Below are positions 1 through 8,805 of a DNA stretch of 64,000 bases, piece by piece. The notes beneath the pieces are model-generated. The model did no database searches, was not told where the DNA came from, and saw nothing but the letters and a program-made list of their open reading frames with translations. The DNA lies in the NCBI RefSeq assembly GCF_014653155.1, contig NZ_BNAF01000002.1, positions 310,001-374,000 of the forward strand, written 5' to 3'. The position numbers were made by a program, and so were the translations under genes. The first letter of the stretch is position 1, and each line of letters starts with the position of its first letter. This stretch comes from Sphingobacterium griseoflavum (GTDB taxonomy: Bacteria; Bacteroidota; Bacteroidia; Sphingobacteriales; Sphingobacteriaceae).

Positions 1-25
1 CGCCGAACATTTTTTATGTTTGGCG
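1..25 (+). terminator. Hairpin, probable terminator of the gene left of the window
   Basis: A 10-bp stem (CGCCGAACAT pairing with ATGTTTGGCG, one G-T pair) closes over a five-T loop, and a T-rich stretch follows. No gene in the window ends here, so it probably serves the gene to the left. Confidence 0.5.
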
Positions 26-125
26 GTTCTCTTTTAAAGATAGTTAGGAAGGTCGGGCTCGAATATACCCTGTCGCAGGAGAAAGAGGTATTGAGCATTC
101 GACAATGCCGTCAAAATTTACGATT

Positions 126-746
126 ATGTTGATAAAAATATACGAGGACAATCCCAATCCTAAGGCTATACAGCAAGCAATAGATGTATTGCGAAAAGGT
201 GGAGTCATTATTTATCCTACCGATACGGTCTATGGTATAGGCTGTGATATTACGAACCAAAAGGCGATCGAGCGCGTATGCCAAATTCGTGGGCTACGTC
301 CAGACAAATCTAATTTGTCCTTCATCTGCTACGATTTGACCGACATTTCCAATTATACCAAGCCGTTTGATACAGCAGTTTTCCGCGTGTTAAAGAAAGC
401 CCTCCCGGGTCCTTTCACCTTCATTTTTAACGCGAGTGGGCAAGTTCCTAAGCTACTCAGCTCCAAAAAGAAAACGGTAGGTATACGTGTTCCAGACAAC
501 AACATTGTAAGAGAAATTGTTCGCGAACTGGGGCATCCCATTGTCACGTCGTCTATACATGATGAAGATGAAATTATCGAATACGCTACGGATCCGGAAT
601 TGATCTACGAAAAGTATCAGGAATTGGTGGATATGGTCATCGATGGTGGATATGGCGGAAATGTAGCTTCGACAGTGGTCGACCTTACCACCGGTGAATT
701 TGAAGTGGTGCGTGAAGGAAAAGGAGACTTAGAAGAATACCTCTAA
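126..746 (+). CDS. YciO-type YrdC/Sua5 family protein (206 aa)
   Basis: This is a YrdC/Sua5-fold protein. The family binds nucleotide and L-threonine in making threonylcarbamoyladenylate for tRNA t6A37. Residues about 20-45 carry the diagnostic GGVIIYPTDTVYGIG strand-loop, followed by the conserved RVP and GNVAST-like segments. The position where true TsaC proteins have STSAN reads TSSIHDED, which places it in the YciO branch, whose role is less certain. I start at the ATG at 126 because alignment with the family begins at MLIKIY; an upstream in-frame ATG at 105 adds seven poorly fitting residues. A second, canonical member lies at 58253-58834, so this copy is probably not the main t6A enzyme. 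It converges on the next gene with 4 bp between stop codons. Confidence 0.85.
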   Translation: MLIKIYEDNPNPKAIQQAIDVLRKGGVIIYPTDTVYGIGCDITNQKAIERVCQIRGLRPDKSNLSFICYDLTDISNYTKPFDTAVFRVLKKALPGPFTFIFNASGQVPKLLSSKKKTVGIRVPDNNIVREIVRELGHPIVTSSIHDEDEIIEYATDPELIYEKYQELVDMVIDGGYGGNVASTVVDLTTGEFEVVREGKGDLEEYL

Positions 747-750
747 GTCA

Positions 751-1194
751 TTATCTTTTTGCCTCGACCCTTTCTTTCAACGACTTATTGAAAGCTATAA
801 AGCCCGCTACAGTCGGCCCTAGAATCATTTTTTTCAAAAGAGGAACCAATACCCCACTGAAGTGCTCCCCTTGAATAAATTGCGTAGAACCATCTGGTAG
901 GGACTTGAGTATAAAATAATGTTCCCCATCAAAAACACCCGGCAAAAATAGTCGTCCTCTCCAACGCAGCTCCTTGGCTGGCGAAAGGCGAAGCACTTGC
1001 GGTTGCATCGTAATCTGCTTACCATCCGGTTGCAGCAATCGTACTTTTACAGACCTACCCTCTTTTGGTGGATCGGATAAAAAATGAATGGTAGGGCTCC
1101 ACGCTTCATACGCCTGAAAATCTGTAAAAACCGACCAAACCTGATCTATTGTCGCCTGGATTTCAATCTGCTGTTCTATATGTATCTTTCCCAT
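751..1194 (-). CDS. SRPBCC (START-like) domain protein (147 aa)
   Basis: A small single-domain protein of the SRPBCC superfamily, a helix-grip fold that makes a hydrophobic ligand pocket. Signs are the N-terminal IDQVWSVFTDFQAYEAWSP segment, the WRGRLFLPGVFDGEH middle strand and the long amphipathic C-terminal helix ending at LKERVEAKR. The family includes polyketide cyclase-like and lipid-binding proteins; ligand and function cannot be read from sequence. It has its own TATTTTTG promoter element ending 4 nt before the ATG, so the message is probably leaderless. No signal peptide, hence cytoplasmic. Confidence 0.75.
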   Translation of the reverse strand: MGKIHIEQQIEIQATIDQVWSVFTDFQAYEAWSPTIHFLSDPPKEGRSVKVRLLQPDGKQITMQPQVLRLSPAKELRWRGRLFLPGVFDGEHYFILKSLPDGSTQFIQGEHFSGVLVPLLKKMILGPTVAGFIAFNKSLKERVEAKR

Positions 1195-1198
1195 GCCA

Positions 1199-1206
1199 CA
1201 AAAATA
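1199..1206 (-). promoter_or_regulatory. Bacteroidota -7 element for the SRPBCC gene
   Basis: The minus strand reads TATTTTTG, a full match to the TAnnTTTG -7 consensus, and ends 4 nt before the ATG. No convincing -33 box is visible. Confidence 0.5.
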
Positions 1207-1238
1207 GCACCGTCAAAAACGATTTCAGTTGACAAATA

Positions 1239-1808
1239 TCAAGAAGTTTTCTTGGCCCGTATACGGCTCAGCGTTTCGGGCGTCATGCCGAGGACTGAAG
1301 CGATATATTGTAGCGGTACTTCATTAAAATGATTCGGAAAAGAGGCAAAATAACGCGCATAGCGTTCCTCGGCAGACAGCGCAATAAAATCGAAGATGCG
1401 GCTTTCCATCATCGCGAAACATTTGGCCACAAACCTCTTTTCGAACAAGTTCCAATCCGGAAATTCCCTTTCAAACGCGGCATATTCTGTATAGGACAAT
1501 GTCCACAGTGTGGTATCCGATAGCGCCTGAATATTCCAGCGCGCCGGCTCTCTAAACATAAAGGAAGGGAGATCAGTTAGAAAGTGTCCTGCATCGCCAA
1601 TCCACTGCGTGACTTCTTTGCTAGCAGTTTCCGCGAAAACACGTACGAGACCCGATGCGATAAAACTAAACTTGTTGCAGCGCTCACCAGTATGAAGGTA
1701 GTAGGAATTTTTTGGCAGGAACTCAGGGGAAAATTTTTTGGAAAACTTTTGTGCTTGCGCTTCGCTGATATCAAACATCGCGCAAAAAGCACGGGTTAAG
1801 GGCATCAT
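1239..1808 (-). CDS. Crp/Fnr family transcriptional regulator (189 aa)
   Basis: A cyclic-nucleotide-binding-domain regulator of the short Crp type common in Bacteroidota. The N-terminal half (about residues 10-115) is the beta-roll with LHTGERCNKFSFIASGLVR. The C-terminal part is a helix-turn-helix around VPLQYIASVLGMTPETLSRI, which would bind DNA. The effector is unknown; the usual cAMP-contacting RxS motif is not apparent. Its start overlaps the stop of the DUF721 gene (TGATG), so the two are translationally coupled and probably expressed from the recF promoter. An in-frame GTG one codon upstream is a less likely start. Confidence 0.85.
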   Translation of the reverse strand: MMPLTRAFCAMFDISEAQAQKFSKKFSPEFLPKNSYYLHTGERCNKFSFIASGLVRVFAETASKEVTQWIGDAGHFLTDLPSFMFREPARWNIQALSDTTLWTLSYTEYAAFEREFPDWNLFEKRFVAKCFAMMESRIFDFIALSAEERYARYFASFPNHFNEVPLQYIASVLGMTPETLSRIRAKKTS

Positions 1809-2122
1809 CACAAGATAATGAATTCTTCCACCACCACATGACCTACATACTCGTTCACGCGCCCAATGATCTGTCTACGCATCATTGCTAATTCGTTTTT
1901 AATCACCGCCGATTCGACACGCACGAAAAGTTTCTTGTTGTGTATATAGATTTTTTGCGTGCGATTCGCAATCGCACTTCCGATGATTTTGGGCCATGCG
2001 GTGACGATCGACGACTCATCAAACTTCGCACGTAGACGATATACTTCGATCCATTTTTCAACAGCTTCTTTTATGCCAACATCATCTTTTGTCGGAATTT
2101 CATCAAATTTCTTCTTATACAT
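1808..2122 (-). CDS. DUF721 (DciA-like) protein (104 aa)
   Basis: A small protein of the DUF721 family. Related domains occur in DciA, the helicase-loading factor of many bacteria, and the gene is commonly found next to recF, as here. Recognisable are the VTAWPKIIGSAIANRTQKIY core and the following LFVRVESAVIKNELAMMR strand-helix. A nucleic-acid role is inferred from the family and the neighbour, not shown. It overlaps the 3' end of recF by 8 bp and the start of the Crp-like gene by 1 bp, making a three-gene transcription unit. Confidence 0.8.
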   Translation of the reverse strand: MYKKKFDEIPTKDDVGIKEAVEKWIEVYRLRAKFDESSIVTAWPKIIGSAIANRTQKIYIHNKKLFVRVESAVIKNELAMMRRQIIGRVNEYVGHVVVEEFIIL

Positions 2123-3218
2123 CGACTATGCCTCCTTGTACGTCAAAAATACGAATTGGCTTTCCTATTTCGTCGAAAATTTGCTTTATTCTTTCCCCAT
2201 CCGTATCTGTCAAAAATATCTGTCCAAATTCATCTTCAGAAACCAATTGCATCAGCTTACGTGTCCGGTGTTCGTCCAATTTATCGAAAATATCATCCAG
2301 CAGCAATAATGGCTTAAAATGTTTGCATGTACGCAAGTAACTGTACTGTGCGAGCTTAAGGGCGATCAGAAATGATTTCTGCTGACCTTGCGAACCAAAT
2401 TTTTTCAAGAGCATGCCTTCGTGGATCGTGAATAGCAGATCGTCTTTATGTATGCCTTGCGTAGTGCGTTCTAGCAGGCGATCCTTATCTATGGATCGCT
2501 TCAACAGGTTCTCGAAGTTTTGTCCCATCAACGGAGACTCGTACACCAATGCTACCTGCTCAGCATCCGTGCTTAGAAACGCATAATAACGTTCAAACTC
2601 TGGCAGAAAACGCTCCATAAATTGCTTCCGTCGCTCAAAAATACGGTCTCCGGCATCGACGAGCTGCAGATTCAGTACCTCCAAAAGTCCAGTATCAAAG
2701 ATTCCTTTTTCCCGAATTTGTTTCAGCATGATGTTGCGTTGCAACAGAATTTTGTTGTATTGGATCAGTATATCCAAATATTGGTTATCTGTTTGCGAGA
2801 TGACATTATCCATAAATTTCCGACGCTCCTCACTGCCTTCAGTCACGATACTTGTATCGCTGGGCGAGATCATCACTAACGGAAATTGGCCAATATGGTC
2901 GGCCAAACGGGGGTAATCTTTCTTGTTCTTTCTGAACTGTTTCTTTTGGTTTCTTTTGAGACTACAGGATATGGTATCGGAAACGTACTCCTTATCAAAC
3001 TCTCCCTGCACCATAAACCAATCTTCTCCCTTCTTGATATGCTGTGAATCAATAGGGTTGAAATATGATTTACAAAGCGCTAGGTAGTGTATGGCATCCA
3101 AAAGGTTTGTTTTACCCGCACCGTTAGGACCCGCAAACGCATTAACTTGCGCCAAAAATTCTAAGGAAGTTTCTGTGTAATTCTTGAAATTTAAGACAGA
3201 GAGTTGCTTTAGCCACAT
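2115..3218 (-). CDS. recF: DNA replication/repair protein RecF (367 aa)
   Basis: RecF is an SMC-like ATPase that helps load RecA at gapped DNA and stalled forks, with RecO and RecR. Visible motifs are Walker A at residues 30-38 (GPNGAGKTN), the HKDDL segment in the second half, an ABC-like signature region GSQGQQKSFLIALKLAQ and Walker B at LLLLDDIFDKLD. Length is normal. It is the first gene of a unit with the DUF721 and Crp-like genes; a TATTTTTG element lies 15 nt before the ATG. Confidence 0.97.
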   Translation of the reverse strand: MWLKQLSVLNFKNYTETSLEFLAQVNAFAGPNGAGKTNLLDAIHYLALCKSYFNPIDSQHIKKGEDWFMVQGEFDKEYVSDTISCSLKRNQKKQFRKNKKDYPRLADHIGQFPLVMISPSDTSIVTEGSEERRKFMDNVISQTDNQYLDILIQYNKILLQRNIMLKQIREKGIFDTGLLEVLNLQLVDAGDRIFERRKQFMERFLPEFERYYAFLSTDAEQVALVYESPLMGQNFENLLKRSIDKDRLLERTTQGIHKDDLLFTIHEGMLLKKFGSQGQQKSFLIALKLAQYSYLRTCKHFKPLLLLDDIFDKLDEHRTRKLMQLVSEDEFGQIFLTDTDGERIKQIFDEIGKPIRIFDVQGGIVDV

Positions 3219-3233
3219 GTATTAAGGAAAAAT

Positions 3234-3241
3234 CAAAAATA
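3234..3241 (-). promoter_or_regulatory. -7 element for recF
   Basis: The minus strand reads TATTTTTG, matching TAnnTTTG, with 15 nt between it and the recF ATG. A -33 box is not obvious. Confidence 0.45.
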
Positions 3242-3285
3242 AAAATTAATAAAAGAAGGGGTGCACCTTCATACCCCACATGCTC

Positions 3286-3618
3286 CTATTTTTTTATTTC
3301 TTCAAAATCCACAAACTCACCAGCTGTTTGTGGGCCCCTCCGTTGTTTTGCGTCTTCCGAAGGAACATAATCCACCGTAATCTTGCCCTCTTGCCCACGG
3401 CGAGCGTGTCCCTGAGCTTGTTTAAACTGATCAAACGGATTACGCTGCTGGTACTGATAATTTCCCTGTCCTGCTCCTTGCTGCGCCTGCTCGGCGGCCT
3501 TCCCCATTAAGCGCTCAGAAAGCTTGCGCAATGCAATTGGCATCAAGAGGCGGAAAAGAAATTTTACACCGTAAAAAACCAGAAAAAATATAAGAATAAA
3601 TTTCAATAAAAATTCCAT
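3286..3618 (-). CDS. DUF4834 family small membrane protein (110 aa)
   Basis: A short protein with one N-terminal membrane segment (about residues 4-25, FILIFFLVFYGVKFLFRLL) and a hydrophilic Gln-rich tail. It ends in a conserved ITVDYVP...GEFVDFEE segment characteristic of the Bacteroidota DUF4834 family. Function is unknown. The tail should face the cytoplasm because positive residues follow the membrane segment. A TAGATTTG element lies 17 nt before the ATG. Confidence 0.75.
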   Translation of the reverse strand: MEFLLKFILIFFLVFYGVKFLFRLLMPIALRKLSERLMGKAAEQAQQGAGQGNYQYQQRNPFDQFKQAQGHARRGQEGKITVDYVPSEDAKQRRGPQTAGEFVDFEEIKK

Positions 3619-3635
3619 GTGACAAACTTTTTCAT

Positions 3636-3643
3636 CAAATCTA
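3636..3643 (-). promoter_or_regulatory. -7 element for the DUF4834 gene
   Basis: The minus strand reads TAGATTTG, a full TAnnTTTG match, 17 nt before the start codon. Confidence 0.4.
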
Positions 3644-3747
3644 CTAAAAATATGAACATGCTTCCGTCAACAAAATGTCAGCATGAAGCCTGTTAACAGA
3701 TTTTAACGCTATAGGGCTCAACCATTGATGAGGCGTTATGGAACAGC

Positions 3748-4263
3748 TCACGACGACTTCCCCTTCCCATCCTTCAATGCTTGTCTGGCCTCCTCTATTG
3801 CCCGTGCAAATTCTTCCGCCTTGTGGGATCCAATAATGTAAATTAAACCTTCCTTATCCGTCAGCCAAACCGCATCTTTTCCACCGGAATAAAAACGTAT
3901 TTTACCATTTTTATGTAAATTATAAACCGGGTTATTAAAAATGAACAAACTATAGGGCTTACGTTCCACCTTCACGATGTTATATAGATCGATCTTGACC
4001 AAACGTGACGACCATAAACCACTGATCATTAAAAACTTTGACCCAACTACCGTTTTGTAATGCACCATATAGATCATGATAATCGATACGATAATGATAC
4101 TTACCCCAACGATGAAGAAAAGTTGTCGCGATGCCAAATGTTGCAAATTCAGGTAATAAGCAATAAAACAAAATAGCACTAGAATCATGCGCACGCTTAG
4201 CCATGTAGCATCACGCCCAAGATACTGCTTTTCTTGAAATAGATATTGTTCAGCCATAGCCAT
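3748..4263 (-). CDS. Hypothetical membrane protein with PH-like domain (171 aa)
   Basis: Not assigned to a named gene. Two membrane segments are clear (about residues 23-42 and 47-68), followed by a soluble beta-rich part with SRLVKIDLYNIVKVERK and GKIRFYSGGKDAVWLTD, then a helical GSHKAEEFARAIEEAR tail. This order resembles bacterial PH-like (bPH2-type) membrane proteins, so that fold is inferred. The ATG shares its A with the tilS stop (TAATG), so it is coupled to tilS. Confidence 0.6.
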   Translation of the reverse strand: MAMAEQYLFQEKQYLGRDATWLSVRMILVLFCFIAYYLNLQHLASRQLFFIVGVSIIIVSIIMIYMVHYKTVVGSKFLMISGLWSSRLVKIDLYNIVKVERKPYSLFIFNNPVYNLHKNGKIRFYSGGKDAVWLTDKEGLIYIIGSHKAEEFARAIEEARQALKDGKGKSS

Positions 4264-5597
4264 TATTTATAAACTAAAGTAAGCACTTTTTTTGTACTTT
4301 CGGTTATCCGATATCGATTATCCAACCGGTATCCCACCACCCAAATAATGTCTCCATTTCCGTTGACCAAAATAGGGATACGCACCTTCTCGGAGAGGGG
4401 AATTTTTTTCTGAATAAAAAAGTCGCTTATTTTCTGCTGCCCACGCATCCCGAGAGGATGAAATTTATCTCCATGCATCCAAAAACGCAAGGTTAAGGGA
4501 AAATATAGCTTTGAATAATCTATGCTAGCCCTAGCGTGATGCTTGTCTATTGCACCATCAAATTGCGTCCACATCTGGAAGGAATAAGCCTCAAAATCAA
4601 ACTCTTTCGCCCCCTCTTCAATATGTAGAAGGGAATTGTTGCCTTCGGTATAACATAGTGGCTGCAACAGCAGATGTGTCCGATCAATGAGCAATTCGTG
4701 TTTTCCCGATCGGAAAAGTTTGCCCGATTCGCTAGCCCAAGCGCGCTGCAGATCGCTCAGGATCTCCTTTGCAAAACCAAAGGGTTTGAAAAGCTCGTAC
4801 AGTAAGGGCAAATTATCTTTATAGCGTGCTAACTTTTCTTTTTCTATCCGCACAATACCATCTTCCGTTGTTAGGAAAATCGCTGCGCGAATTGGTTCGA
4901 CGAAAGATTGCAGCAAAGCGTAGCTTTCTTGAAAATTCGCAATATTCGTAAGCATAATCTCTTCGAAGTCGGGACTGATTTCCTGGAGCTTTGGAATTAC
5001 CTCCAGCCGCATCTTGTTCCGCGCATATTTCGTGGAAAAATTTGATTGATCATCGCGAAAATGAACAGCCCATTCAGTGACGTGCTCGCTTACTTCGTCC
5101 CTATTCAAAAACAGTAGCGGCCGGATGAGAAATCCTTGTTTTGGCATGATTCCGCGCATGCCACGCAATCCGGTTCCACGTGTAAGATTGAGCAATGCCG
5201 TTTCAACATGATCATTTTGATGCTGAGCAATGGCGATCCATTGCGCTCCCTCCTGCTGTCGTAGCTCTTCGAACCAAGCATAACGTAGCTCGCGAGCGGC
5301 CATTTGAGTGGATGTCTTGCTATTTGCGGCGTACCGCTCTGTATCGAACCGCTTAGCGAAAAAGGGTACAGCATATCGCGTCGCAAAGCGTTCCACCAGT
5401 TTCTGATCTTCATCGGAATCAGCTCCACGTAAACCGAAATTGCAGTGCGCTAGCCGACAATCGTAGCCCAACCGTACAAACATATAAGCCATAAGCATGG
5501 AGTCTCGCCCACCGCTAACGGCTAGGATAATCCGGTCGTTTTTCGCAACTGACAGGCTATCCCGGAGGTATTTCTGAAATCGGAGAAGCAGATCCAT
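4263..5597 (-). CDS. tilS: tRNA(Ile)-lysidine synthase TilS (444 aa)
   Basis: TilS uses ATP and lysine to convert C34 of the CAU-anticodon tRNA-Ile to lysidine so that it reads AUA. The PP-loop ATP site SGGRDS is at residues 28-33, followed by LAHCNFGLRGADSDEDQ. The HQNDHVETALLNLTRGTGLRGM segment is the typical second motif, and a C-terminal TilS domain ends the protein (PLGMRGQQKISDFF). A TAACTTTG element ends 4 nt before the ATG, predicting a leaderless transcript. It is divergent from the OstA-like gene. Confidence 0.95.
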   Translation of the reverse strand: MDLLLRFQKYLRDSLSVAKNDRIILAVSGGRDSMLMAYMFVRLGYDCRLAHCNFGLRGADSDEDQKLVERFATRYAVPFFAKRFDTERYAANSKTSTQMAARELRYAWFEELRQQEGAQWIAIAQHQNDHVETALLNLTRGTGLRGMRGIMPKQGFLIRPLLFLNRDEVSEHVTEWAVHFRDDQSNFSTKYARNKMRLEVIPKLQEISPDFEEIMLTNIANFQESYALLQSFVEPIRAAIFLTTEDGIVRIEKEKLARYKDNLPLLYELFKPFGFAKEILSDLQRAWASESGKLFRSGKHELLIDRTHLLLQPLCYTEGNNSLLHIEEGAKEFDFEAYSFQMWTQFDGAIDKHHARASIDYSKLYFPLTLRFWMHGDKFHPLGMRGQQKISDFFIQKKIPLSEKVRIPILVNGNGDIIWVVGYRLDNRYRITESTKKVLTLVYK

Positions 5598-5601
5598 TGT
5601 C

Positions 5602-5609
5602 CAAAGTTA
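5602..5609 (-). promoter_or_regulatory. -7 element for tilS
   Basis: The minus strand reads TAACTTTG, a full consensus match, 4 nt before the tilS ATG. A weak TTTA lies about 16 nt further upstream as a possible -33 box. Confidence 0.5.
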
Positions 5610-5680
5610 AGACATTATTCTATCCTAAAGTATTTAACAGGAAAAATTGTCCTTTAACATTTTTTTGCTTTTTTATTAGC

Positions 5681-5688
5681 TATTTTTG
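5681..5688 (+). promoter_or_regulatory. -7 element for the OstA-like gene
   Basis: TATTTTTG matches TAnnTTTG and ends 5 nt before the GTG start at 5694. It faces away from the tilS element about 72 bp to the left. Confidence 0.5.
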
Positions 5689-5693
5689 CCGTC

Positions 5694-8075
5694 GTGAGAC
5701 ATTACTTAATTTTCATCTTCAACCTATGTTGTGTACTGGCTATCTACGCACAACAGGTAACCCCCGGCATGAATCAACCGGGGGAAGATCGCTTAAATTT
5801 AGTAAGTTCACGAAATGCTGTCTTTAACGCAAAAACTGGGTATTCTACCTACTACAATGGTGTCTTTGAACATAAGGGAAGCACCTTGTCTGCCGACAGC
5901 AGCATTATGTACGAAGACGAGCTGAAGCAACAGTTCTTCGAGGCCTTTGGAAACGTCGTGATTACCCAGCCGTCGGGAACGGTAATCTATGCGGATAAGC
6001 TACACTATGATGCCACCCCACAAGTTGCGACCTTAACGAACAATGTGCGGATGGTGGATGCAAACTCGGTGTTGACTACTAATTTCTTGGTATATAAAAT
6101 GCGTAGCAAAATCGGTACGTATACGGGTGGTGGACGAATTATCTCGAAAGGAGATACCATCACTTCTAAAAATGCCTATTACTTTGAGACTACGCAAGAT
6201 GCCTATTTTCGAAACAAGGTGGTTGTACGAACACCCAATGTGAAAATATATACGGACACGATGCGCTATAACTCGGCACAGCGCATGACCTATTTTTTTG
6301 GTCCCACGAACATCAAGGGAAACAAAAATGAAAACTTGTATACCGAGAAAGGTAATTACAATACGGCAACTGGGGTCGCCAACTTTTCTAAAAACAATCT
6401 CTACACCGAAGGAAGTAGATTTCTCAAAGGCGACAGCTTACACTATGACAGAAACTCCGGCTACGGGAAAGCTTTCCGAAACGTAGTCTTCGTTGATACA
6501 TCGGACAAATTCTACGCGCATGGAGGCTACGGCCTCTACAATCAATCAGACGAATCCATCACCATGACGGAAAAGCCCTTGATCACGATGGTCGTGAACA
6601 ACGACACAACAAAGACAGCGCCAGCAGATAGCACCGCCGTGATAAATGAGGGGGATTCCAAGAAAAAGAATAGGCGTAAGATTGATAAAAAAGCGGCTGC
6701 CACAGAAGAAGTTGACACGGAACAGGAGAACCTTACGCTGCAGGACGATTCCACCTTTGTCGAGCCACCCGAAAAGCAGGTGCCCAAGGTGGATTCGGTA
6801 TACATGACAGCCGACACACTTTTTTCCAAGATGATCTTACTGAAAGATTACAAGGCATTAGACTTTAAATTGGATCGGAGTGGTGGTGAACTCGACGTGG
6901 AAGAAGATGTGGATTACGGCGATGACGAAACCGACATAGGGGAAGAAACCGAAGGAAAAGTGCTGGGCTTGCCAGACTCGCTAGGTGTGGACAGCATTGG
7001 CCTAGACAGCGTTGGGAAAAAGGTGCTAGAGAAAGATGTTACAGCACGCGTGCAAAAGCCGGCCGAAATCAAAAAGCCAACAATTAAGGAAGCAAGCAAA
7101 GCAGTGATCTTGCAGAAAAATGGAACGACAGAAATTGCGAAAACTTTGCAACAAGACTCCATTATTCGTCAACGAGCCGTCGTTCCGCGTGAAGCCGAAG
7201 CAGATAGCTTAATAAATAAGGCGCTACAGGTCGCGCAAGAAACGGATACGGTCTTTAAGGACACCAGCAATACGGCTTACCTTGACACCGCTAGAACACG
7301 TATTGTGAAGGCCTATTACAATGTTCGTATGTTCAAATCAGACCTTCAGGCGGTAGCAGATTCCGTGTATTATGGCATGGCAGATTCGATGTTTCGATTC
7401 ATGGGCAGACCCATGATTTGGTCTGACGGATCGCAAATTTCTTCAGATACCATTTTCATGCAAATAAAACAACAGAAAATGGATAATGCATTGCTGGTGA
7501 ACAATGCTTTTATGGTCAATGCGGTGCTCGATTCCATCAAATATAATCAGTTGAAAGGGCGTAAGATCACGGCCTTTTTTGCGAATAATGCTATGGATAG
7601 GCTTTACGTCGACGGCAATGCCGAAAATTTGGTGTTTTCGGCGAACGACAAGACCAATAAGATCACAGAGATGTTCCACGATCGCGGAGCAAGGATCAAA
7701 ATCAAGATGGAAGGTAAAAAGATCATCGATTACACCACTATTCGTAAGGTCGATCAGAAAGTGTACCCCTTCCGGTTGGTCACCGCAGAAAATGAGACAT
7801 TACCCGGTTTCATTTGGCGACCGGAAGACCGGCCGAAATCCAAACAGGACATGATGGATCGGAAACGCGAACTGCCGAAAGGTGGCGCTGCGAATGATGG
7901 AGAAGAAAGTAGCAAAGCACCTGACCAAGAGCAGGGCGAACAAGACGGGAACAATGCACTGTCTGAGCCCACAGGGCCAAACGAGGCCAAACCGAGTACG
8001 GATGTCAAACCCGGCGCGGCAGCTGCAAAGCCGGCTGCTATTGTGCCTGAAAAAGCGGCAGCTCCCAAGCGTTAG
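5694..8075 (+). CDS. OstA/LptA-like periplasmic protein (793 aa)
   Basis: Residues 1-19 form a signal peptide ending in YAQ. Residues about 20-300 are a run of beta-jellyroll repeats of the OstA/LptA family (GVFEHKGSTLSADSSIMYEDE, VVITQPSGTVIYADKLHYD and similar). LptA-type proteins bridge lipopolysaccharide across the periplasm. About residues 303-480 are a hydrophilic, acidic and lysine-rich insert, after which OstA-like strands resume (TARTRIVKAYYNVRMFKSD onward) to about residue 720. The C-terminal 70 residues are low-complexity Ala/Pro/Lys/Glu. The start is GTG: no in-frame ATG precedes the signal peptide, and the -7 element sits only 5 nt upstream. Confidence 0.8.
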   Translation: MRHYLIFIFNLCCVLAIYAQQVTPGMNQPGEDRLNLVSSRNAVFNAKTGYSTYYNGVFEHKGSTLSADSSIMYEDELKQQFFEAFGNVVITQPSGTVIYADKLHYDATPQVATLTNNVRMVDANSVLTTNFLVYKMRSKIGTYTGGGRIISKGDTITSKNAYYFETTQDAYFRNKVVVRTPNVKIYTDTMRYNSAQRMTYFFGPTNIKGNKNENLYTEKGNYNTATGVANFSKNNLYTEGSRFLKGDSLHYDRNSGYGKAFRNVVFVDTSDKFYAHGGYGLYNQSDESITMTEKPLITMVVNNDTTKTAPADSTAVINEGDSKKKNRRKIDKKAAATEEVDTEQENLTLQDDSTFVEPPEKQVPKVDSVYMTADTLFSKMILLKDYKALDFKLDRSGGELDVEEDVDYGDDETDIGEETEGKVLGLPDSLGVDSIGLDSVGKKVLEKDVTARVQKPAEIKKPTIKEASKAVILQKNGTTEIAKTLQQDSIIRQRAVVPREAEADSLINKALQVAQETDTVFKDTSNTAYLDTARTRIVKAYYNVRMFKSDLQAVADSVYYGMADSMFRFMGRPMIWSDGSQISSDTIFMQIKQQKMDNALLVNNAFMVNAVLDSIKYNQLKGRKITAFFANNAMDRLYVDGNAENLVFSANDKTNKITEMFHDRGARIKIKMEGKKIIDYTTIRKVDQKVYPFRLVTAENETLPGFIWRPEDRPKSKQDMMDRKRELPKGGAANDGEESSKAPDQEQGEQDGNNALSEPTGPNEAKPSTDVKPGAAAAKPAAIVPEKAAAPKR

Positions 8076-8131
8076 CCGAAATGCATCGTTTACACGCTTG
8101 TCTGCATAGTTCAAAACAAAAACCTACCTAT

Positions 8132-8707
8132 TTATTTATTCAATAAAAAATCAGTAAGTTTCCTGACCGCGATGGCACGATGGCTGATCGCATTTTTTTC
8201 TTCCGCGGTCATTTCTGCAAAGGTTTTACCGTGACCGCTGGGAATAAAAATCGGGTCGTAACCAAACCCTTCGACACCCCGACGTTGCGGCACAATCGTT
8301 CCTTCGATGGTACCATCGAAAAAATGTTGCTGTTCATTCAGGTACAGCGAAATGACTGTCCTGAAACGAGCGGACCGATTTTCTTCCGTTCCTAAGCGTT
8401 CCAAAACCAAATCAATATTCTGTTCCATGTCACGGCTTCCCGAATAGCGGGCAGAATATACGCCAGGTTCGTTGTTAAGCGCGTCGATTTCCAACCCGGA
8501 ATCATCGCCAAAACAATAAAGCCCATATTTGTTCACCAAATAATCGGTCTTCTGTTGTGCATTCTCTTCGAAGGTCACTCCCGTCTCGGGAATATCATCA
8601 TGGCAATCGATATCCGCCAAGGATTTAATGATAAATTTTTCGTCAACAATAGCCTGTACTTCGACTAGTTTATGGGCGTTATTCGTGGCAAATACAATTT
8701 CGAGCAT
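8132..8707 (-). CDS. rdgB: Non-canonical purine NTP pyrophosphatase, RdgB/HAM1 family (191 aa)
   Basis: Hydrolyses dITP, XTP and related purines to the monophosphate, keeping them out of DNA and RNA. Diagnostic segments are FATNNAHKLVEV at the N terminus, FGDDSGLEIDALNNEPGVYSARYSG in the middle and GFGYDPIFIP...ISHRAIAVRKL near the end. Length is normal for the family. It converges on the OstA-like gene. A TACTTTTG element lies 31 nt upstream of the ATG. Confidence 0.95.
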   Translation of the reverse strand: MLEIVFATNNAHKLVEVQAIVDEKFIIKSLADIDCHDDIPETGVTFEENAQQKTDYLVNKYGLYCFGDDSGLEIDALNNEPGVYSARYSGSRDMEQNIDLVLERLGTEENRSARFRTVISLYLNEQQHFFDGTIEGTIVPQRRGVEGFGYDPIFIPSGHGKTFAEMTAEEKNAISHRAIAVRKLTDFLLNK

Positions 8708-8738
8708 CTTGAAAATTTAAAAGTAAAAATTAAAAAGG

Positions 8739-8746
8739 CAAAAGTA
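8739..8746 (-). promoter_or_regulatory. -7 element for rdgB
   Basis: The minus strand reads TACTTTTG, a full TAnnTTTG match, 31 nt before the ATG. Confidence 0.4.
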
Positions 8747-8805
8747 GAAAGCCAAACATTAGAAAAGTAGTAGATACAAAAGATCTACAATCTAAGTACT
8801 TCGTA

